Shown here piece after piece: positions 49,478-58,963 of a stretch of 64,000 bases of DNA. This stretch comes from Flavobacterium sp. M31R6. Lineage in GTDB: Bacteria > Bacteroidota > Bacteroidia > Flavobacteriales > Flavobacteriaceae. The notes below the pieces were generated by a model. That model was not told where the DNA came from. It did not search any database and saw nothing but the letters and a program-made list of their open reading frames with translations. The position numbers were made by a program, and so were the translations under genes. Each line of letters begins with the position of its first letter. Position 1 is the stretch's first letter. The DNA lies in the NCBI RefSeq assembly GCF_013284035.1, contig NZ_CP054141.1, positions 3,782,001 through 3,846,000 on the forward strand, read 5' to 3'.

Positions 49478-49497
49478 GTTCTGATTTTCATCAGAAC
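49478..49497 (-). ncRNA. GAAA-loop hairpin in the rRNA leader
   Basis: On the minus strand GTTCTGAT-GAAA-ATCAGAAC, a perfect 8-bp stem with a GNRA tetraloop about 95 nt before 16S. Probably a processing or antitermination structure. Confidence 0.5.
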
Positions 49498-49569
49498 GGC
49501 TGTCAATTCAATATGTCTAGGAACGTGTTCTTCTTGTTTTTTGTGCGCCAGTCTCTCGATTAGCGGGTG

Positions 49570-49600
49570 CAAAAGTACAAAGCTTTTTCTTCTCTCACAA
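49570..49600 (-). promoter_or_regulatory. rRNA promoter, proximal
   Basis: TTG (49600-49598), 20 nt, TACTTTTG (49577-49570), followed by CACCCGC. It shares the 15-base block GCGGGTGCAAAAGTA (plus strand) with the second promoter. Confidence 0.8.
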
Positions 49601-49689
49601 GCTTTTTTAAATCTTTTTTAAAAATAAATTTTCAATCTCAATTCGTTTGCTTGCCAGTATGTAAAAGAACTTGTGCGTTGTTGCGGGTG

Positions 49690-49719
49690 CAAAAGTAGCT
49701 AGTTTATTCGTTTAAACAA
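49690..49719 (-). promoter_or_regulatory. rRNA promoter, distal
   Basis: TTG (49719-49717), 19 nt, TACTTTTG (49697-49690), followed by CACCCGC. About 120 bp upstream of the proximal promoter. Confidence 0.8.
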
Positions 49720-50083
49720 TGGCTTTTTGCAATTATTTTGCGTTTATTTTTTAACAGACTGATAACTTGAAATTTACATCAAGAGCTTTTTGAAGGATTT
49801 AGGAGTTTATCGAAGTTCAGCTTGGTTATTGGGCTTTATTTTGATTTTTAACCCTTGTGAGTTTCGCACGAAATGCCGTAAACAATGCTTTATTTTCTCG
49901 TAGAGACACTGAAAAGCAAACTTTAGAACCACTTCCTTTACGCTTTGACACCTTCGGGGCGGTACATCTAAGAGCATAATCCCAATCTTGACGGGATTGA
50001 GAGCATTTTGAGAATGATTTCCTCCTCTAATATTCTTCCTTATATATAAGGCGTAATTTTTTCAATTTGCATCTTATGAAAAC

Positions 50084-50170
50084 TGATGCCCTAGCCCAGA
50101 TGGAAGCGGCATCCTGTTGTCCCGGGGTTCGGGACAACAGATATAGTGTACAGCTGGAAATAGCTCCTGA
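50084..50170 (+). repeat. Family 1 structured repeat, copy A
   Basis: TGATGCCCTAGCCCAGATGG, AAGCGGCATC, hairpin CTGTTGTCCCG (50114-50124) / CGGGACAACAG (50130-50140), then AGCTGGAAATAGCTCCTGA. Without an inserted module, so it shows the basic plan. Confidence 0.8.
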
Positions 50171-50245
50171 TCATTCGGATTCCTCTTTTACAACAACACC
50201 TATTTGGATTTTATACTTATATATAGAACAAACCTTATATATCTA

Positions 50246-50276
50246 TTGTATGTGTTTTGCTAATACTTTATATTTG
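50246..50276 (+). promoter_or_regulatory. Promoter of thrS
   Basis: TTG (50246-50248), 20 nt, TATATTTG (50269-50276), 22 nt before the thrS ATG. Confidence 0.7.
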
Positions 50277-50298
50277 CAATCTTAAAATATAAAAAACA

Positions 50299-52245
50299 AT
50301 GATTAAGATTACTTTGCCCGACGGGTCAGTTAGAGAGTTTGCTCCAGGAGTAACTCCGATGGATGTTGCAAAAAGCATTAGTGAAGGATTTGCCAGAAAT
50401 GTAATTTCGGCATCTTTTAATGGTACAACTATTGAAACATCTACACCACTGACAACCGACGGCAGTCTTACATTATATACTTGGAATGATGCTGATGGTA
50501 AAAAGGCTTTTTGGCATTCGACTTCACACGTAATGGCTCAAGTTCTTGAAGAAATGTACCCTGGAGTTAAATTAACTCTAGGACCTGCTATTTCTAATGG
50601 TTTTTACTATGACGTTGACTTTGAAGATCAAAAGATCACTGAAGCTGATTTTAAGAAAATTGAAGACCGTGTACTTGAAATTTCGAGAGAAAAACACGAA
50701 TTTAAAATGCGCCCTGTTACTAAAGCCGAAGCTTTGGAGATGTACAAAGACAATGTTTACAAAACAGAACTAATTTCTAATCTTGAAGACGGAACTATCA
50801 CTTTTTGTGATCATTCAACTTTTACTGATTTATGCCGTGGTGGACATATTCCAAATACAGGAATCATCAAAGCAATGAAAGTAATGAGTGTTGCTGGAGC
50901 TTACTGGAGAGGTGATGAAAAAAACAAGCAATTAACTCGTGTTTATGGGACTTCATTCCCGAAACAGAAAGATTTAACTGAATACCTAGAATTACTTGAA
51001 GAAGCGAAACGTCGTGACCACAGAAAACTAGGAAAAGAATTGGAATTGTTTGCTTTTTCTCAAAAAGTAGGCCAAGGTTTGCCATTATGGCTACCTAAAG
51101 GAGCTGCATTGAGAGACAGATTGGAACAGTTTTTGAAGAAAGCACAGAAAAAAGCAGGTTACGAGCAAGTTGTAACTCCACATATTGGTCAAAAAGAGTT
51201 ATATGTAACTTCTGGACATTATGCCAAATATGGAGCAGACAGCTTCCAACCAATCAACACTCCTGCTGAGGGAGAGGAGTTTTTATTGAAACCGATGAAC
51301 TGCCCTCATCACTGTGAGATCTACAATGTAAGACCTTGGTCATACAAAGATCTACCAAAGCGTTATGCTGAATTTGGAACAGTTTATAGATATGAGCAAA
51401 GTGGTGAATTACACGGTTTAACTCGTGTACGTGGGTTTACTCAGGATGATGCTCACATATTTTGTACTCCAGAGCAATTGGACGAGGAGTTTAAAAAAGT
51501 AATTGACTTAGTACTTTATGTATTTGGTTCATTAGGCTTCGAAAACTTTACTGCTCAGATTTCATTGAGAGATAAAGAGAACAGAGATAAATACATAGGT
51601 TCTGATGAGAATTGGGAAAAAGCAGAAAATGCAATCATCAATGCGGCAGCAGACAAAGGACTGAATACCGTTGTTGAATACGGAGAGGCTGCTTTCTACG
51701 GTCCAAAACTGGATTTCATGGTAAAGGATGCTTTAGGCAGACAATGGCAATTAGGAACAATTCAAGTAGATTACAATTTACCTGAACGTTTTGAATTGAC
51801 TTACAAAGGATCTGATAATGAATTACATAGACCTGTAATGATTCACAGAGCACCTTTTGGATCAATGGAACGTTTTATTGCTATTTTATTAGAACACACG
51901 GCAGGAAATTTCCCACTTTGGTTAATGCCTGAGCAGGCAATTATACTGTCTTTGAGTGAGAAATATGAAAATTATGCTAAAAAAGTTTTAAATCTGCTAG
52001 AAAATCACGAAATTCGCGCCCTAATTGATAACAGAAGCGAGACGATAGGAAAGAAAATTAGAGATGCAGAAATGCAGAAAATCCCGTTTATGCTGATTGT
52101 TGGTGAGGAAGAAGAGAAAAATGGAACCATTTCTATTCGTCGCCATGGTCAAGAAGGAAAAGGTAATATCAGCGTTACAATAGAAGAATTTGCTTCGATT
52201 GTTGACGAGGAAATCAAAAAAACATTAAAAGTATTTACAGTTTAA
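50299..52245 (+). CDS. thrS: Threonyl-tRNA synthetase
   Basis: 648 residues: TGS domain (1-62), editing domain (about 63-240, HSTSHVMAQ motif), class II catalytic core with zinc ligands Cys335, His386 and His516, motif 2 [17 protein letters not shown] and motif 3 [11 protein letters not shown], and a C-terminal anticodon-binding domain (about 550-648). It charges tRNA-Thr. First gene of thrS-infC-rpmI-rplT. Confidence 0.98.
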   Translation: MIKITLPDGSVREFAPGVTPMDVAKSISEGFARNVISASFNGTTIETSTPLTTDGSLTLYTWNDADGKKAFWHSTSHVMAQVLEEMYPGVKLTLGPAISNGFYYDVDFEDQKITEADFKKIEDRVLEISREKHEFKMRPVTKAEALEMYKDNVYKTELISNLEDGTITFCDHSTFTDLCRGGHIPNTGIIKAMKVMSVAGAYWRGDEKNKQLTRVYGTSFPKQKDLTEYLELLEEAKRRDHRKLGKELELFAFSQKVGQGLPLWLPKGAALRDRLEQFLKKAQKKAGYEQVVTPHIGQKELYVTSGHYAKYGADSFQPINTPAEGEEFLLKPMNCPHHCEIYNVRPWSYKDLPKRYAEFGTVYRYEQSGELHGLTRVRGFTQDDAHIFCTPEQLDEEFKKVIDLVLYVFGSLGFENFTAQISLRDKENRDKYIGSDENWEKAENAIINAAADKGLNTVVEYGEAAFYGPKLDFMVKDALGRQWQLGTIQVDYNLPERFELTYKGSDNELHRPVMIHRAPFGSMERFIAILLEHTAGNFPLWLMPEQAIILSLSEKYENYAKKVLNLLENHEIRALIDNRSETIGKKIRDAEMQKIPFMLIVGEEEEKNGTISIRRHGQEGKGNISVTIEEFASIVDEEIKKTLKVFTV

Positions 52246-52261
52246 CTTAAATTATAAAGTC

Positions 52262-52819
52262 ATAGCAATAAGAAGCAACAGAGGTTACCAACCTCGCGTA
52301 GAAAAAAAGGATGCACACAGAATAAATAATTTTATTCGCGGTGTACAAGAAGTAAGACTTGTGGGTGAAAACATAGAGCCTGGAGTTTTTAAACTTGCAG
52401 AAGCTTTAAGATTAGCTGACCAATTTGAATTGGATTTAGTTGAGATTTCTCCAAACGCAGAGCCACCGGTTTGTAAAATCATGGATTACAAGAAATTTGT
52501 TTACGAACAAAAGAAACGTGATAAGGCTCTAAAAGCGAAATCTACTCAAGTAGTAGTAAAAGAAATACGTTTTGGTCCTCAAACTGATGAGCATGATTAC
52601 GAATTTAAGAGAAAGAACGCTGAAAAATTCTTAAAAGAAGGAGCGAAATTAAAAGCTTTTGTATTCTTTAAAGGGCGTTCAATTATCTATAAAGACCAAG
52701 GGCAAATCTTATTATTGAGATTGGCTACTGACTTAGAAGAATTCGGAAAAGTTGAAGCAATGCCCGTCCTTGAAGGAAAGAGAATGATTATGTTTATTGC
52801 TCCTAAAAAGAAGAAGTAA
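52262..52819 (+). CDS. infC: Translation initiation factor IF-3, apparent ATA start
   Basis: 185 residues if it starts at ATA 52262, which gives the expected N-terminus (M)[19 protein letters not shown]. No ATG, GTG or TTG lies in frame between the thrS stop and this point; the first canonical start, GTG 52361, would remove 33 conserved residues including [17 protein letters not shown]-3 N and C domains (about 1-90 and 95-185) are complete. IF-3 checks start codons, and rare start codons let it limit its own synthesis in other bacteria. Confidence 0.9.
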   Translation: MAIRSNRGYQPRVEKKDAHRINNFIRGVQEVRLVGENIEPGVFKLAEALRLADQFELDLVEISPNAEPPVCKIMDYKKFVYEQKKRDKALKAKSTQVVVKEIRFGPQTDEHDYEFKRKNAEKFLKEGAKLKAFVFFKGRSIIYKDQGQILLLRLATDLEEFGKVEAMPVLEGKRMIMFIAPKKKK

Positions 52820-52942
52820 TCAGTTTGCAGAAAGCAGATAAAAAATAGTATTCAGTTTTCATTGTTCAGTTTTTAAACCTGAAGTCTGAAACTTTAAACA
52901 AAAGATTAAGTAAGTAATAATAAATTAAAACACTAGGAAAAA

Positions 52943-53140
52943 ATGCCTAAAATGAAAACCAAATCTAGCGCCAAGAAACGTTTCAAAGTTACTGGTTCTG
53001 GAAAGATTAAAAGAAAGCATGCTTTCAAAAGTCACATCTTGACTAAAAAATCTAAAAAACGTAAATTAGCTTTGACTCACTCAGCGCTAGTTCACTCTAC
53101 AGATATGAAAAGCATCAAACAACAATTAAGAATTATCTAA
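52943..53140 (+). CDS. rpmI: 50S ribosomal protein L35
   Basis: 65 residues, [20 protein letters not shown] at the start, the L35 signature. Third gene of the cluster, 123 nt after infC across word-repeat DNA. Confidence 0.97.
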   Translation: MPKMKTKSSAKKRFKVTGSGKIKRKHAFKSHILTKKSKKRKLALTHSALVHSTDMKSIKQQLRII

Positions 53141-53286
53141 TAAAAGTATTAAGTCTTGAGAATTAAGTATTAAGACAAAAACTTATAGATTTCTTTAGGT
53201 TAAAAACAATTTCAATAACCTTGGAGTATGGCCATAAGTTCCTTTGATTAAATTCAGGACGCCTGCTACAAAAAAACAATAAAATT

Positions 53287-53631
53287 ATGCCAAGATCGGT
53301 AAATTCAGTTGCTAAAAGAGCAAGAAGAAAAAAAATAATGAAGCAAGCCAAAGGTTTCTTTGGTAGACGTAAAAACGTTTGGACAGTTGCAAAGAACGCG
53401 GTAGAAAAAGCAATGTGCTATGCATACCGTGACAGAAAAGTGAATAAAAGAAATTTCCGTTCATTATGGATTCAACGTATTAACGCTGGAGCTAGATTGG
53501 AAGGAATGTCTTATTCTCAATTCATGGGTAAAGTAAAATCTAACGGAATCGAATTGAACCGTAAAGTTCTTGCTGATTTAGCGATGAATCACCCTGAAGC
53601 TTTCAAAGCAGTACTTAATAAAGTAAAATAA
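53287..53631 (+). CDS. rplT: 50S ribosomal protein L20
   Basis: 114 residues, full length, with [18 protein letters not shown] and the C-terminal [20 protein letters not shown]. The 146-nt gap after rpmI may hold a regulatory leader, since L20 represses its own operon in other bacteria. Confidence 0.98.
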   Translation: MPRSVNSVAKRARRKKIMKQAKGFFGRRKNVWTVAKNAVEKAMCYAYRDRKVNKRNFRSLWIQRINAGARLEGMSYSQFMGKVKSNGIELNRKVLADLAMNHPEAFKAVLNKVK

Positions 53632-53668
53632 ACGTTATATAAACTCAATTTAGAATTACTTACTTATA

Positions 53669-53698
53669 AAAAAACCCAATCGGAAGATTGGGTTTTTT
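53669..53698. terminator. Terminator after rplT
   Basis: 13-bp arms AAAAAACCCAATC / GATTGGGTTTTTT with a GGAA loop, also usable by the converging porin gene. Confidence 0.9.
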
Positions 53699-53719
53699 GT
53701 TTTTATTGTACTCAACAAA

Positions 53720-54922
53720 TTACAGAACTAATAATGGAGCTATAAAACCAAAACCTAAAAGACCAGTTGTATAATCTTTGACCCCGAAAGCATTTTCAGC
53801 ATAGTTTGTATATTCATATCTTCTAGCCGTATAGGCCACATAAAATTTTATATTGAAATCTTTGAAAGGCATATACTGTATAGTTGGGATAAGACCGTAA
53901 CTGGTAGATAGTTTTGAACTACCATTTGGATCTGGATTGTCTTTCCATGAATGATTACTATTCATCACTGTTAAAAGTAAATTAATCTTAGGTGCCACCA
54001 AATATTCTGCTCTTACCCAGTTTTCTACATAAAGAGCATTTTGTGCTGCGTATTGATATTGACTGCTAATTATACTTGAGACAATTCCTTTGCGATCTAG
54101 CCCTTCATCACTGTATTGAAAATCATAATACAAAACGAAATTTTTTGCTTTAAATTTATTCCCAAGCGCAAAATAGTTCATATGGGCTCCTTGTGCTTCG
54201 TTGAAGAAACTATAGCTATAAGTGGTTTCAAATTTACCATCAAAAAAACTCCCTCTCCAGTTAGCAACCATTGCCAATGGATACTCAGAAGGATTTATGC
54301 TTGGTGGAGCCGTACTACCATATTGTTCTTCATAGGTTTTAGTTCTAGAATTTAATACTTGAAAAGAAATTGAGTTTTTACCATCGGCAAAATCATGAGA
54401 TAGACCTGCACCTACCAAAAAGTTATCGGCGTTTTCAATAATATCATTATAGGTTAATATGTCAATAGGATTAAAATCAAATTCAAAACCTCCCCAATCG
54501 GCACATAATTTTCCAAAAGAAAGCTTTGTGCTTTTAGATAAATCAATTCTCAAAAAAGCAAGATCGACTGATCGACTTATATTATCCAAATTTCCGGGAA
54601 TAGGTTCTCTAGTATATCTGTTACGGAATCTAAAATATACTTTATCATGAATTTTTCCTTTCATTTCAAAACGGAGCTGGTTCACATTAAATTCTGACAG
54701 TGTATGACTGCCATCCATAAAATTACTATTGTAAGCCATCCGTGAATTAAAAATCACATCAACATCTCTTAATAAAGATTGCTTCGTAATTGGTATCAAA
54801 GATTTTAGTGAATCTGGTATAAAAAAATCTCCCTCATTAGTTTGTTTTTCCGTCTGCTCTACTTGAGCAAAAGAAATAATTGGCAAAAGTCCAATCATTA
54901 AATAAATAAAATATTTTTTCAT
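53720..54922 (-). CDS. Outer-membrane porin, phosphate-selective porin O/P-like
   Basis: 400 residues with a signal peptide ending ISFAQVEQ. After a short linker (DSLKSLIP) the chain is one large beta barrel with repeated aromatic strands (VYFRFRNRYTRE, LAFLRIDLSKSTKLSFGKL) in the pattern of porin O/P. It is the last gene of the aspartate cluster, 20 nt after the dcu gene, and probably lets asparagine, aspartate or dicarboxylates cross the outer membrane. Confidence 0.8.
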   Translation of the reverse strand: MKKYFIYLMIGLLPIISFAQVEQTEKQTNEGDFFIPDSLKSLIPITKQSLLRDVDVIFNSRMAYNSNFMDGSHTLSEFNVNQLRFEMKGKIHDKVYFRFRNRYTREPIPGNLDNISRSVDLAFLRIDLSKSTKLSFGKLCADWGGFEFDFNPIDILTYNDIIENADNFLVGAGLSHDFADGKNSISFQVLNSRTKTYEEQYGSTAPPSINPSEYPLAMVANWRGSFFDGKFETTYSYSFFNEAQGAHMNYFALGNKFKAKNFVLYYDFQYSDEGLDRKGIVSSIISSQYQYAAQNALYVENWVRAEYLVAPKINLLLTVMNSNHSWKDNPDPNGSSKLSTSYGLIPTIQYMPFKDFNIKFYVAYTARRYEYTNYAENAFGVKDYTTGLLGFGFIAPLLVL

Positions 54923-54941
54923 AATTATTAAATTTTATAAT

Positions 54942-56282
54942 TTATAATAAAAACGATCCCAACAAGAATCCAACTGCGATCGCAACACCAATGGCAATCA
55001 CACCTGGCACATTAAAACTGTGATTGATGACATAATTACCTATTTTAGTACTTCCAGTTCTATCGAAATTTATAGCTGCCAATAATGTTGGATATCCAGG
55101 TAAAACAAAATCACTGTTTACAGCTGGAAATATAGCTATCAATGCCGATGAAGGAAGTCCTAAAGCAATTCCCAACGGCATCATTGTTTTAGTAGTAGCC
55201 GCTTGACTAAACATCAAAACCCCCATAATAAAAACTGCAATAGCAAAAGTCCAAGGATATGCATTAACAATACCTCCTAAGGCTTCTTGTATTATATCAT
55301 TATTGGCATGCATAAAAGTAGAACTCATCCAGACAACGCCAAACACGGACACTACAGCTGAAGCCATAGAGGTAAATAAAGAGGCTTTAGTAACATCTGA
55401 AGTACTTGTTTTAGTGATTAACATCATGGCCGCAGAAGCAGTAAGTGTTATTACGCTAATTATTGTAACCATAGATAAAGAACCATTAGCAGCAACTGCA
55501 AGAGTTTTGGCTCCAGGTTCAAAACTAGGTACTAAATTTGGGAACGCACCAGCAATTACAATGAGAATTATTGCAAATGTGAATATTAAAACCGAAGTTT
55601 TAGCTCCAGGTTTTAAACTTTTTACTTCACCTTCAACATCTGCTTGCATACTTTTTGCAAATTCAGGATCTTTCATTTTTTCAATAAAAACAGGATCATC
55701 ATTCAATTCGATTCCCTTTTTAAAAACTGAAAAGCAACCAAGTAACAAACCTATGATACATGCTGGAATACAAATCATCATAATATCCACCAAAGCGCCA
55801 GGATAACCCAATATAACCACCAAAGCCGCTGTTGCCGCACTCATAGGACTTCCCGTAAGAGCCAAATGGGAAGCAATAACCGAAATACTCAATGGTCGTT
55901 CAGGTCGAATTCTTTTCTTAGCCGACACTTCAGAAATAATAGGCAATAAGGAATACACTATATGAGCAGTTCCTGCAAACAGACATAAAAAGTAAACCGT
56001 AAAAGGCGCTATAAATGTGATATTTGATGGGTTGCTTCGAATAATTTTTTCAGCCAAATTCACTAGATAATCTAATCCTCCCGATGCCTGTAAGGTTGCA
56101 GCCGTTGTTACAATTGCCATAATAATTAACATCACATCTAGCGGCGGATCTGTAGGTTTCATTTTGAAAACAAAAAGAAAAACGAATAGTCCTACCATGC
56201 CCATTACACCTAATCCAATTCCTTTCATTTGTGACCCTATAAGAATCATTCCGATAAGAACAGCAAATTCAATCCAAATCAT
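54942..56282 (-). CDS. Dcu-type C4-dicarboxylate transporter
   Basis: 446 residues with about ten membrane helices. It matches DcuA/DcuB over its length (IEFAVLIGMILIGSQMKGIG, ATLQASGGLDYLVNLAEKII, ALTGSPMSAATAALV). Such carriers exchange fumarate, aspartate, malate and succinate. Within this cluster it would import fumarate or aspartate made outside the cytoplasm. It follows the asparaginase by 80 nt. Confidence 0.9.
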   Translation of the reverse strand: MIWIEFAVLIGMILIGSQMKGIGLGVMGMVGLFVFLFVFKMKPTDPPLDVMLIIMAIVTTAATLQASGGLDYLVNLAEKIIRSNPSNITFIAPFTVYFLCLFAGTAHIVYSLLPIISEVSAKKRIRPERPLSISVIASHLALTGSPMSAATAALVVILGYPGALVDIMMICIPACIIGLLLGCFSVFKKGIELNDDPVFIEKMKDPEFAKSMQADVEGEVKSLKPGAKTSVLIFTFAIILIVIAGAFPNLVPSFEPGAKTLAVAANGSLSMVTIISVITLTASAAMMLITKTSTSDVTKASLFTSMASAVVSVFGVVWMSSTFMHANNDIIQEALGGIVNAYPWTFAIAVFIMGVLMFSQAATTKTMMPLGIALGLPSSALIAIFPAVNSDFVLPGYPTLLAAINFDRTGSTKIGNYVINHSFNVPGVIAIGVAIAVGFLLGSFLL

Positions 56283-56362
56283 ATAGTTGTATTTAAGGTT
56301 ATTACTATTATTCTATTTGAAACAAAAAAAGTGAATCTTATAAAAATTCACTTTTCAGCTAA

Positions 56363-57421
56363 TCAATAATCAAAGAAAAACTGTTGTATCTTTTCTCTAT
56401 CCGATGTAGTTGTCAAAGCTAGCATCAATAAAACTCTAGATTTTTGAGGATTTAAATCATCAGAAACCACAAAGCCAAGTTCTTTATCTTTCACTTCATT
56501 GTCTAAAGTAATTCTGCCGGAACCTGCTCTTGCAGAACGGCAAACCAAAATTCCTTTTTTGGCAGCATCTGCCAATGCTTTTCCTACTGGCTCTCCGAAA
56601 TTACCATTTCCCATTCCTGCATAAACTATCCCTTTTACGCCTGAATTTGCTATTCCTGTTACTGACACGGGGCTAGCATCTGCATATCCATAAACAATTT
56701 CAACTTGAGGTAAAGAAGTCAAGCTTGTGACATCAAACTTTTTGGAAGGATTTCTTAATGATTGATAGTAGTAATTTACTTTACCATCATAAATTAATCC
56801 AATTGGACCAAAATTACGGGATTGAAAAGTTTCCAGATTCGTAGTACTGGTTTTAGTCACGTCTCTGGCATCATAAATTTTTTCATCCATAGCAACAATC
56901 ACACCTTTTCCCTGGCTTTTTGGGCTAGCCGCAACCATTACTGCATCCAATAAATTTCGGTTACCATCTTGACTCATGGCTGTTGATGGTCGCATTGCTC
57001 CAACTAGAACAACTGGCTTATCCGACATAACAGTTAAATCCAAAAAATAGGCAGTTTCTTCTTGAGTATCCGTACCATGTGTAACCACTACCGCCTCGGC
57101 CTCATTGTTTTTGAAAATTTCATTTATTCTTTTTGATAATTTCAACCAAGTTACTACATTCATATCTTGGCTGCCAATTTGGGCAATTTGCTCTCCAGTT
57201 ATTTTTCCATAATCATGGATTTGAGGTACTGCATTTAGCAAATCGTCAATAGGTACTTTTCCAGCTGTATAAGCCGCTTTAGTTGCTGATTCTCCGGAAC
57301 CGGCGATGGTTCCGCCTGTTGCCAAAATAATTATTCTTGGCGAGGTTTTTGGTGCTTTATTTTGTGCTTGCACCGGTAAAACAAAAACTGAGATCATAAA
57401 TAGTAAAACAATCTTTTTCAT
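56363..57421 (-). CDS. ansB: Exported type II L-asparaginase
   Basis: 352 residues with a signal peptide (residues about 1-19, ending PVQAQN). Catalytic threonines lie in ILATGGTIAGSG (about 31-42) and VVVTHGTDTQEETAYFLDLTV, and the Lys/Glu region follows. It hydrolyses asparagine to aspartate and ammonia in the periplasm. It precedes the exported aspartase on the plus-strand map, but is transcribed after it. Confidence 0.95.
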   Translation of the reverse strand: MKKIVLLFMISVFVLPVQAQNKAPKTSPRIIILATGGTIAGSGESATKAAYTAGKVPIDDLLNAVPQIHDYGKITGEQIAQIGSQDMNVVTWLKLSKRINEIFKNNEAEAVVVTHGTDTQEETAYFLDLTVMSDKPVVLVGAMRPSTAMSQDGNRNLLDAVMVAASPKSQGKGVIVAMDEKIYDARDVTKTSTTNLETFQSRNFGPIGLIYDGKVNYYYQSLRNPSKKFDVTSLTSLPQVEIVYGYADASPVSVTGIANSGVKGIVYAGMGNGNFGEPVGKALADAAKKGILVCRSARAGSGRITLDNEVKDKELGFVVSDDLNPQKSRVLLMLALTTTSDREKIQQFFFDY

Positions 57422-57481
57422 AATTTATCAAGTTATAGTTAATTTATTTTCGGTTTATATAATCTATAAGACTTCAAAGCA

Positions 57482-58936
57482 TTATTTCTGCCCCGTCATG
57501 GTTGCTGGATCCAAAAGCTTTTTGATTTGATCCTCCGTTAATAATTTCTTTTCACGGATAAGTTCCAGTATTCCTTTATTTGTAGAAAGTGCCTCTTTTG
57601 CCAATTCTGTGGTTTTTTCGTAACCTAAAACAGGATTTAGTGCCGTAACTATACCTACACTCCTGTCAATATAATGTTTCAGGACTTCTTCATTGGCAGT
57701 AATACCATCAATACAATTTTTCCTAAATAAAGGCAATGTTTTATAAAAAAGAGCTTGAGATTCCATAATAGAAATGGCCACTACAGGTTCGTAGGCATTC
57801 AATTGAAGAAGTCCATTTGAGGAAGCCAATGTAACTGTCACATCATTTCCAATCACTTTGTAGCAAATCTGATTCATTAATTCTGGCATCACAGGATTTA
57901 CTTTACCCGGCATAATAGACGATCCTGGTTGTAAGGCCGGCAGGTTGATTTCAAATAACCCTGTTCGTGGTCCCATAGCAAGAATAATTAAATCACTACT
58001 AATTTTTGAAATTGCCACGGATAAACTTTTCAAGGCTGATGAATACATCACAAATCCTTGCATACTAGAAGTGGCTGCAATCAAATCTGGACTTAATTTC
58101 ATAGGCTTTCCTGTAATTTTTGCTAAATGTGTAGCGCATTTTTCTGCATAACCAGGGGTAGCCGTAATCCCTGTACCAATAGCGGTAGCTCCCATGTTTT
58201 CTTCATACAAATAAGCTTCACTTTTACGTAAGCCTTCAATTTCTGCATCAAGTTGGTAACCAAAAGCATGGAACTCCTGTCCTAAAGTCATTGGAACAGC
58301 ATCCTGACCCTCGGTACGACCCATTTTTAGTATTTTATTAAATTCATCCCCTTTTTTATGAAAAGCATCCGAAAGTAACTTTACCTCTTTCATCAATTTA
58401 TCATTGTGTAATAGCAATGCGACATGAATGGTCGTCGGATAGACGTCATTTGTAGATTGTCCCATGTTCAAGTCGTCATGAGGCTCTATAAATTTATACT
58501 CCCCTTTTTTATGACCGCTTAATTCAAGGGCAATATTCGCAAGTACTTCATTGGCATTCATATTGGCAGATGTTCCCGCTCCCCCTTGGTAAAGATCTAC
58601 CAAAAACTGATCGTGGTACTTGCCGTCAATTACTGCTTGGCAAGCTTTTTCAATAGCGTCAAGTCTATCTTTTTTCATGCGACCAACATCTGCATTAGCT
58701 CTGGCAGCGGCTAATTTAACCATTGCATATGCCCTTACATAATCTGGATAAAAGCTTGTCTTTACACCACTTACCTGAAAATTCTCTAATGCTCTGGCCG
58801 TTTGCACACCATAATAAGCATCTGCAGGAATTTGTTTTTCACCTAGTAAATCTTTTTCAGTTCTAAACTGAGCAAACATCGAATAGCTTAGCAGAACTAG
58901 AGATACTATCATCAAAATTTTTAATTTATTTTTCAT
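57482..58936 (-). CDS. aspA: Aspartate ammonia-lyase with a signal peptide
   Basis: 484 residues, full aspartase length plus a clear signal peptide (MKNKLKILMIVSLVLLSYSM, then FAQ). The mature enzyme keeps QSTNDVYPTT, the catalytic loop GSSIMPGKVNP and the substrate-binding region, but has GRTEGQDAVP where most aspartases, including its neighbour, read GRTQLQDAVP. It converts aspartate to fumarate and ammonia. Export of an aspartase is unusual; it matches the exported asparaginase next door. Confidence 0.85.
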   Translation of the reverse strand: MKNKLKILMIVSLVLLSYSMFAQFRTEKDLLGEKQIPADAYYGVQTARALENFQVSGVKTSFYPDYVRAYAMVKLAAARANADVGRMKKDRLDAIEKACQAVIDGKYHDQFLVDLYQGGAGTSANMNANEVLANIALELSGHKKGEYKFIEPHDDLNMGQSTNDVYPTTIHVALLLHNDKLMKEVKLLSDAFHKKGDEFNKILKMGRTEGQDAVPMTLGQEFHAFGYQLDAEIEGLRKSEAYLYEENMGATAIGTGITATPGYAEKCATHLAKITGKPMKLSPDLIAATSSMQGFVMYSSALKSLSVAISKISSDLIILAMGPRTGLFEINLPALQPGSSIMPGKVNPVMPELMNQICYKVIGNDVTVTLASSNGLLQLNAYEPVVAISIMESQALFYKTLPLFRKNCIDGITANEEVLKHYIDRSVGIVTALNPVLGYEKTTELAKEALSTNKGILELIREKKLLTEDQIKKLLDPATMTGQK

Positions 58937-58963
58937 TAGTCTAATACTATAGTTAAAATAAAA

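Larger units (their letters stand above)
49384..50298. other. rRNA leader, tandem promoters, family 1 copy A and thrS promoter
   Basis: 915 bases without a protein gene between the divergent rRNA operon and thrS. It contains the 16S leader with an 8-bp GAAA-loop hairpin (49478-49497), two rRNA promoters (49570-49600 and 49690-49719), about 350 bases in which I see nothing specific, family 1 copy A and the thrS promoter. Confidence 0.7.

Noticed and set aside
50067..50285. A 72-residue frame before thrS
   Set aside because: It runs through family 1 copy A and the thrS promoter and has no protein character.
52361..52363. GTG as start of infC
   Set aside because: It would delete 33 residues that belong to the conserved IF-3 N-terminal domain.
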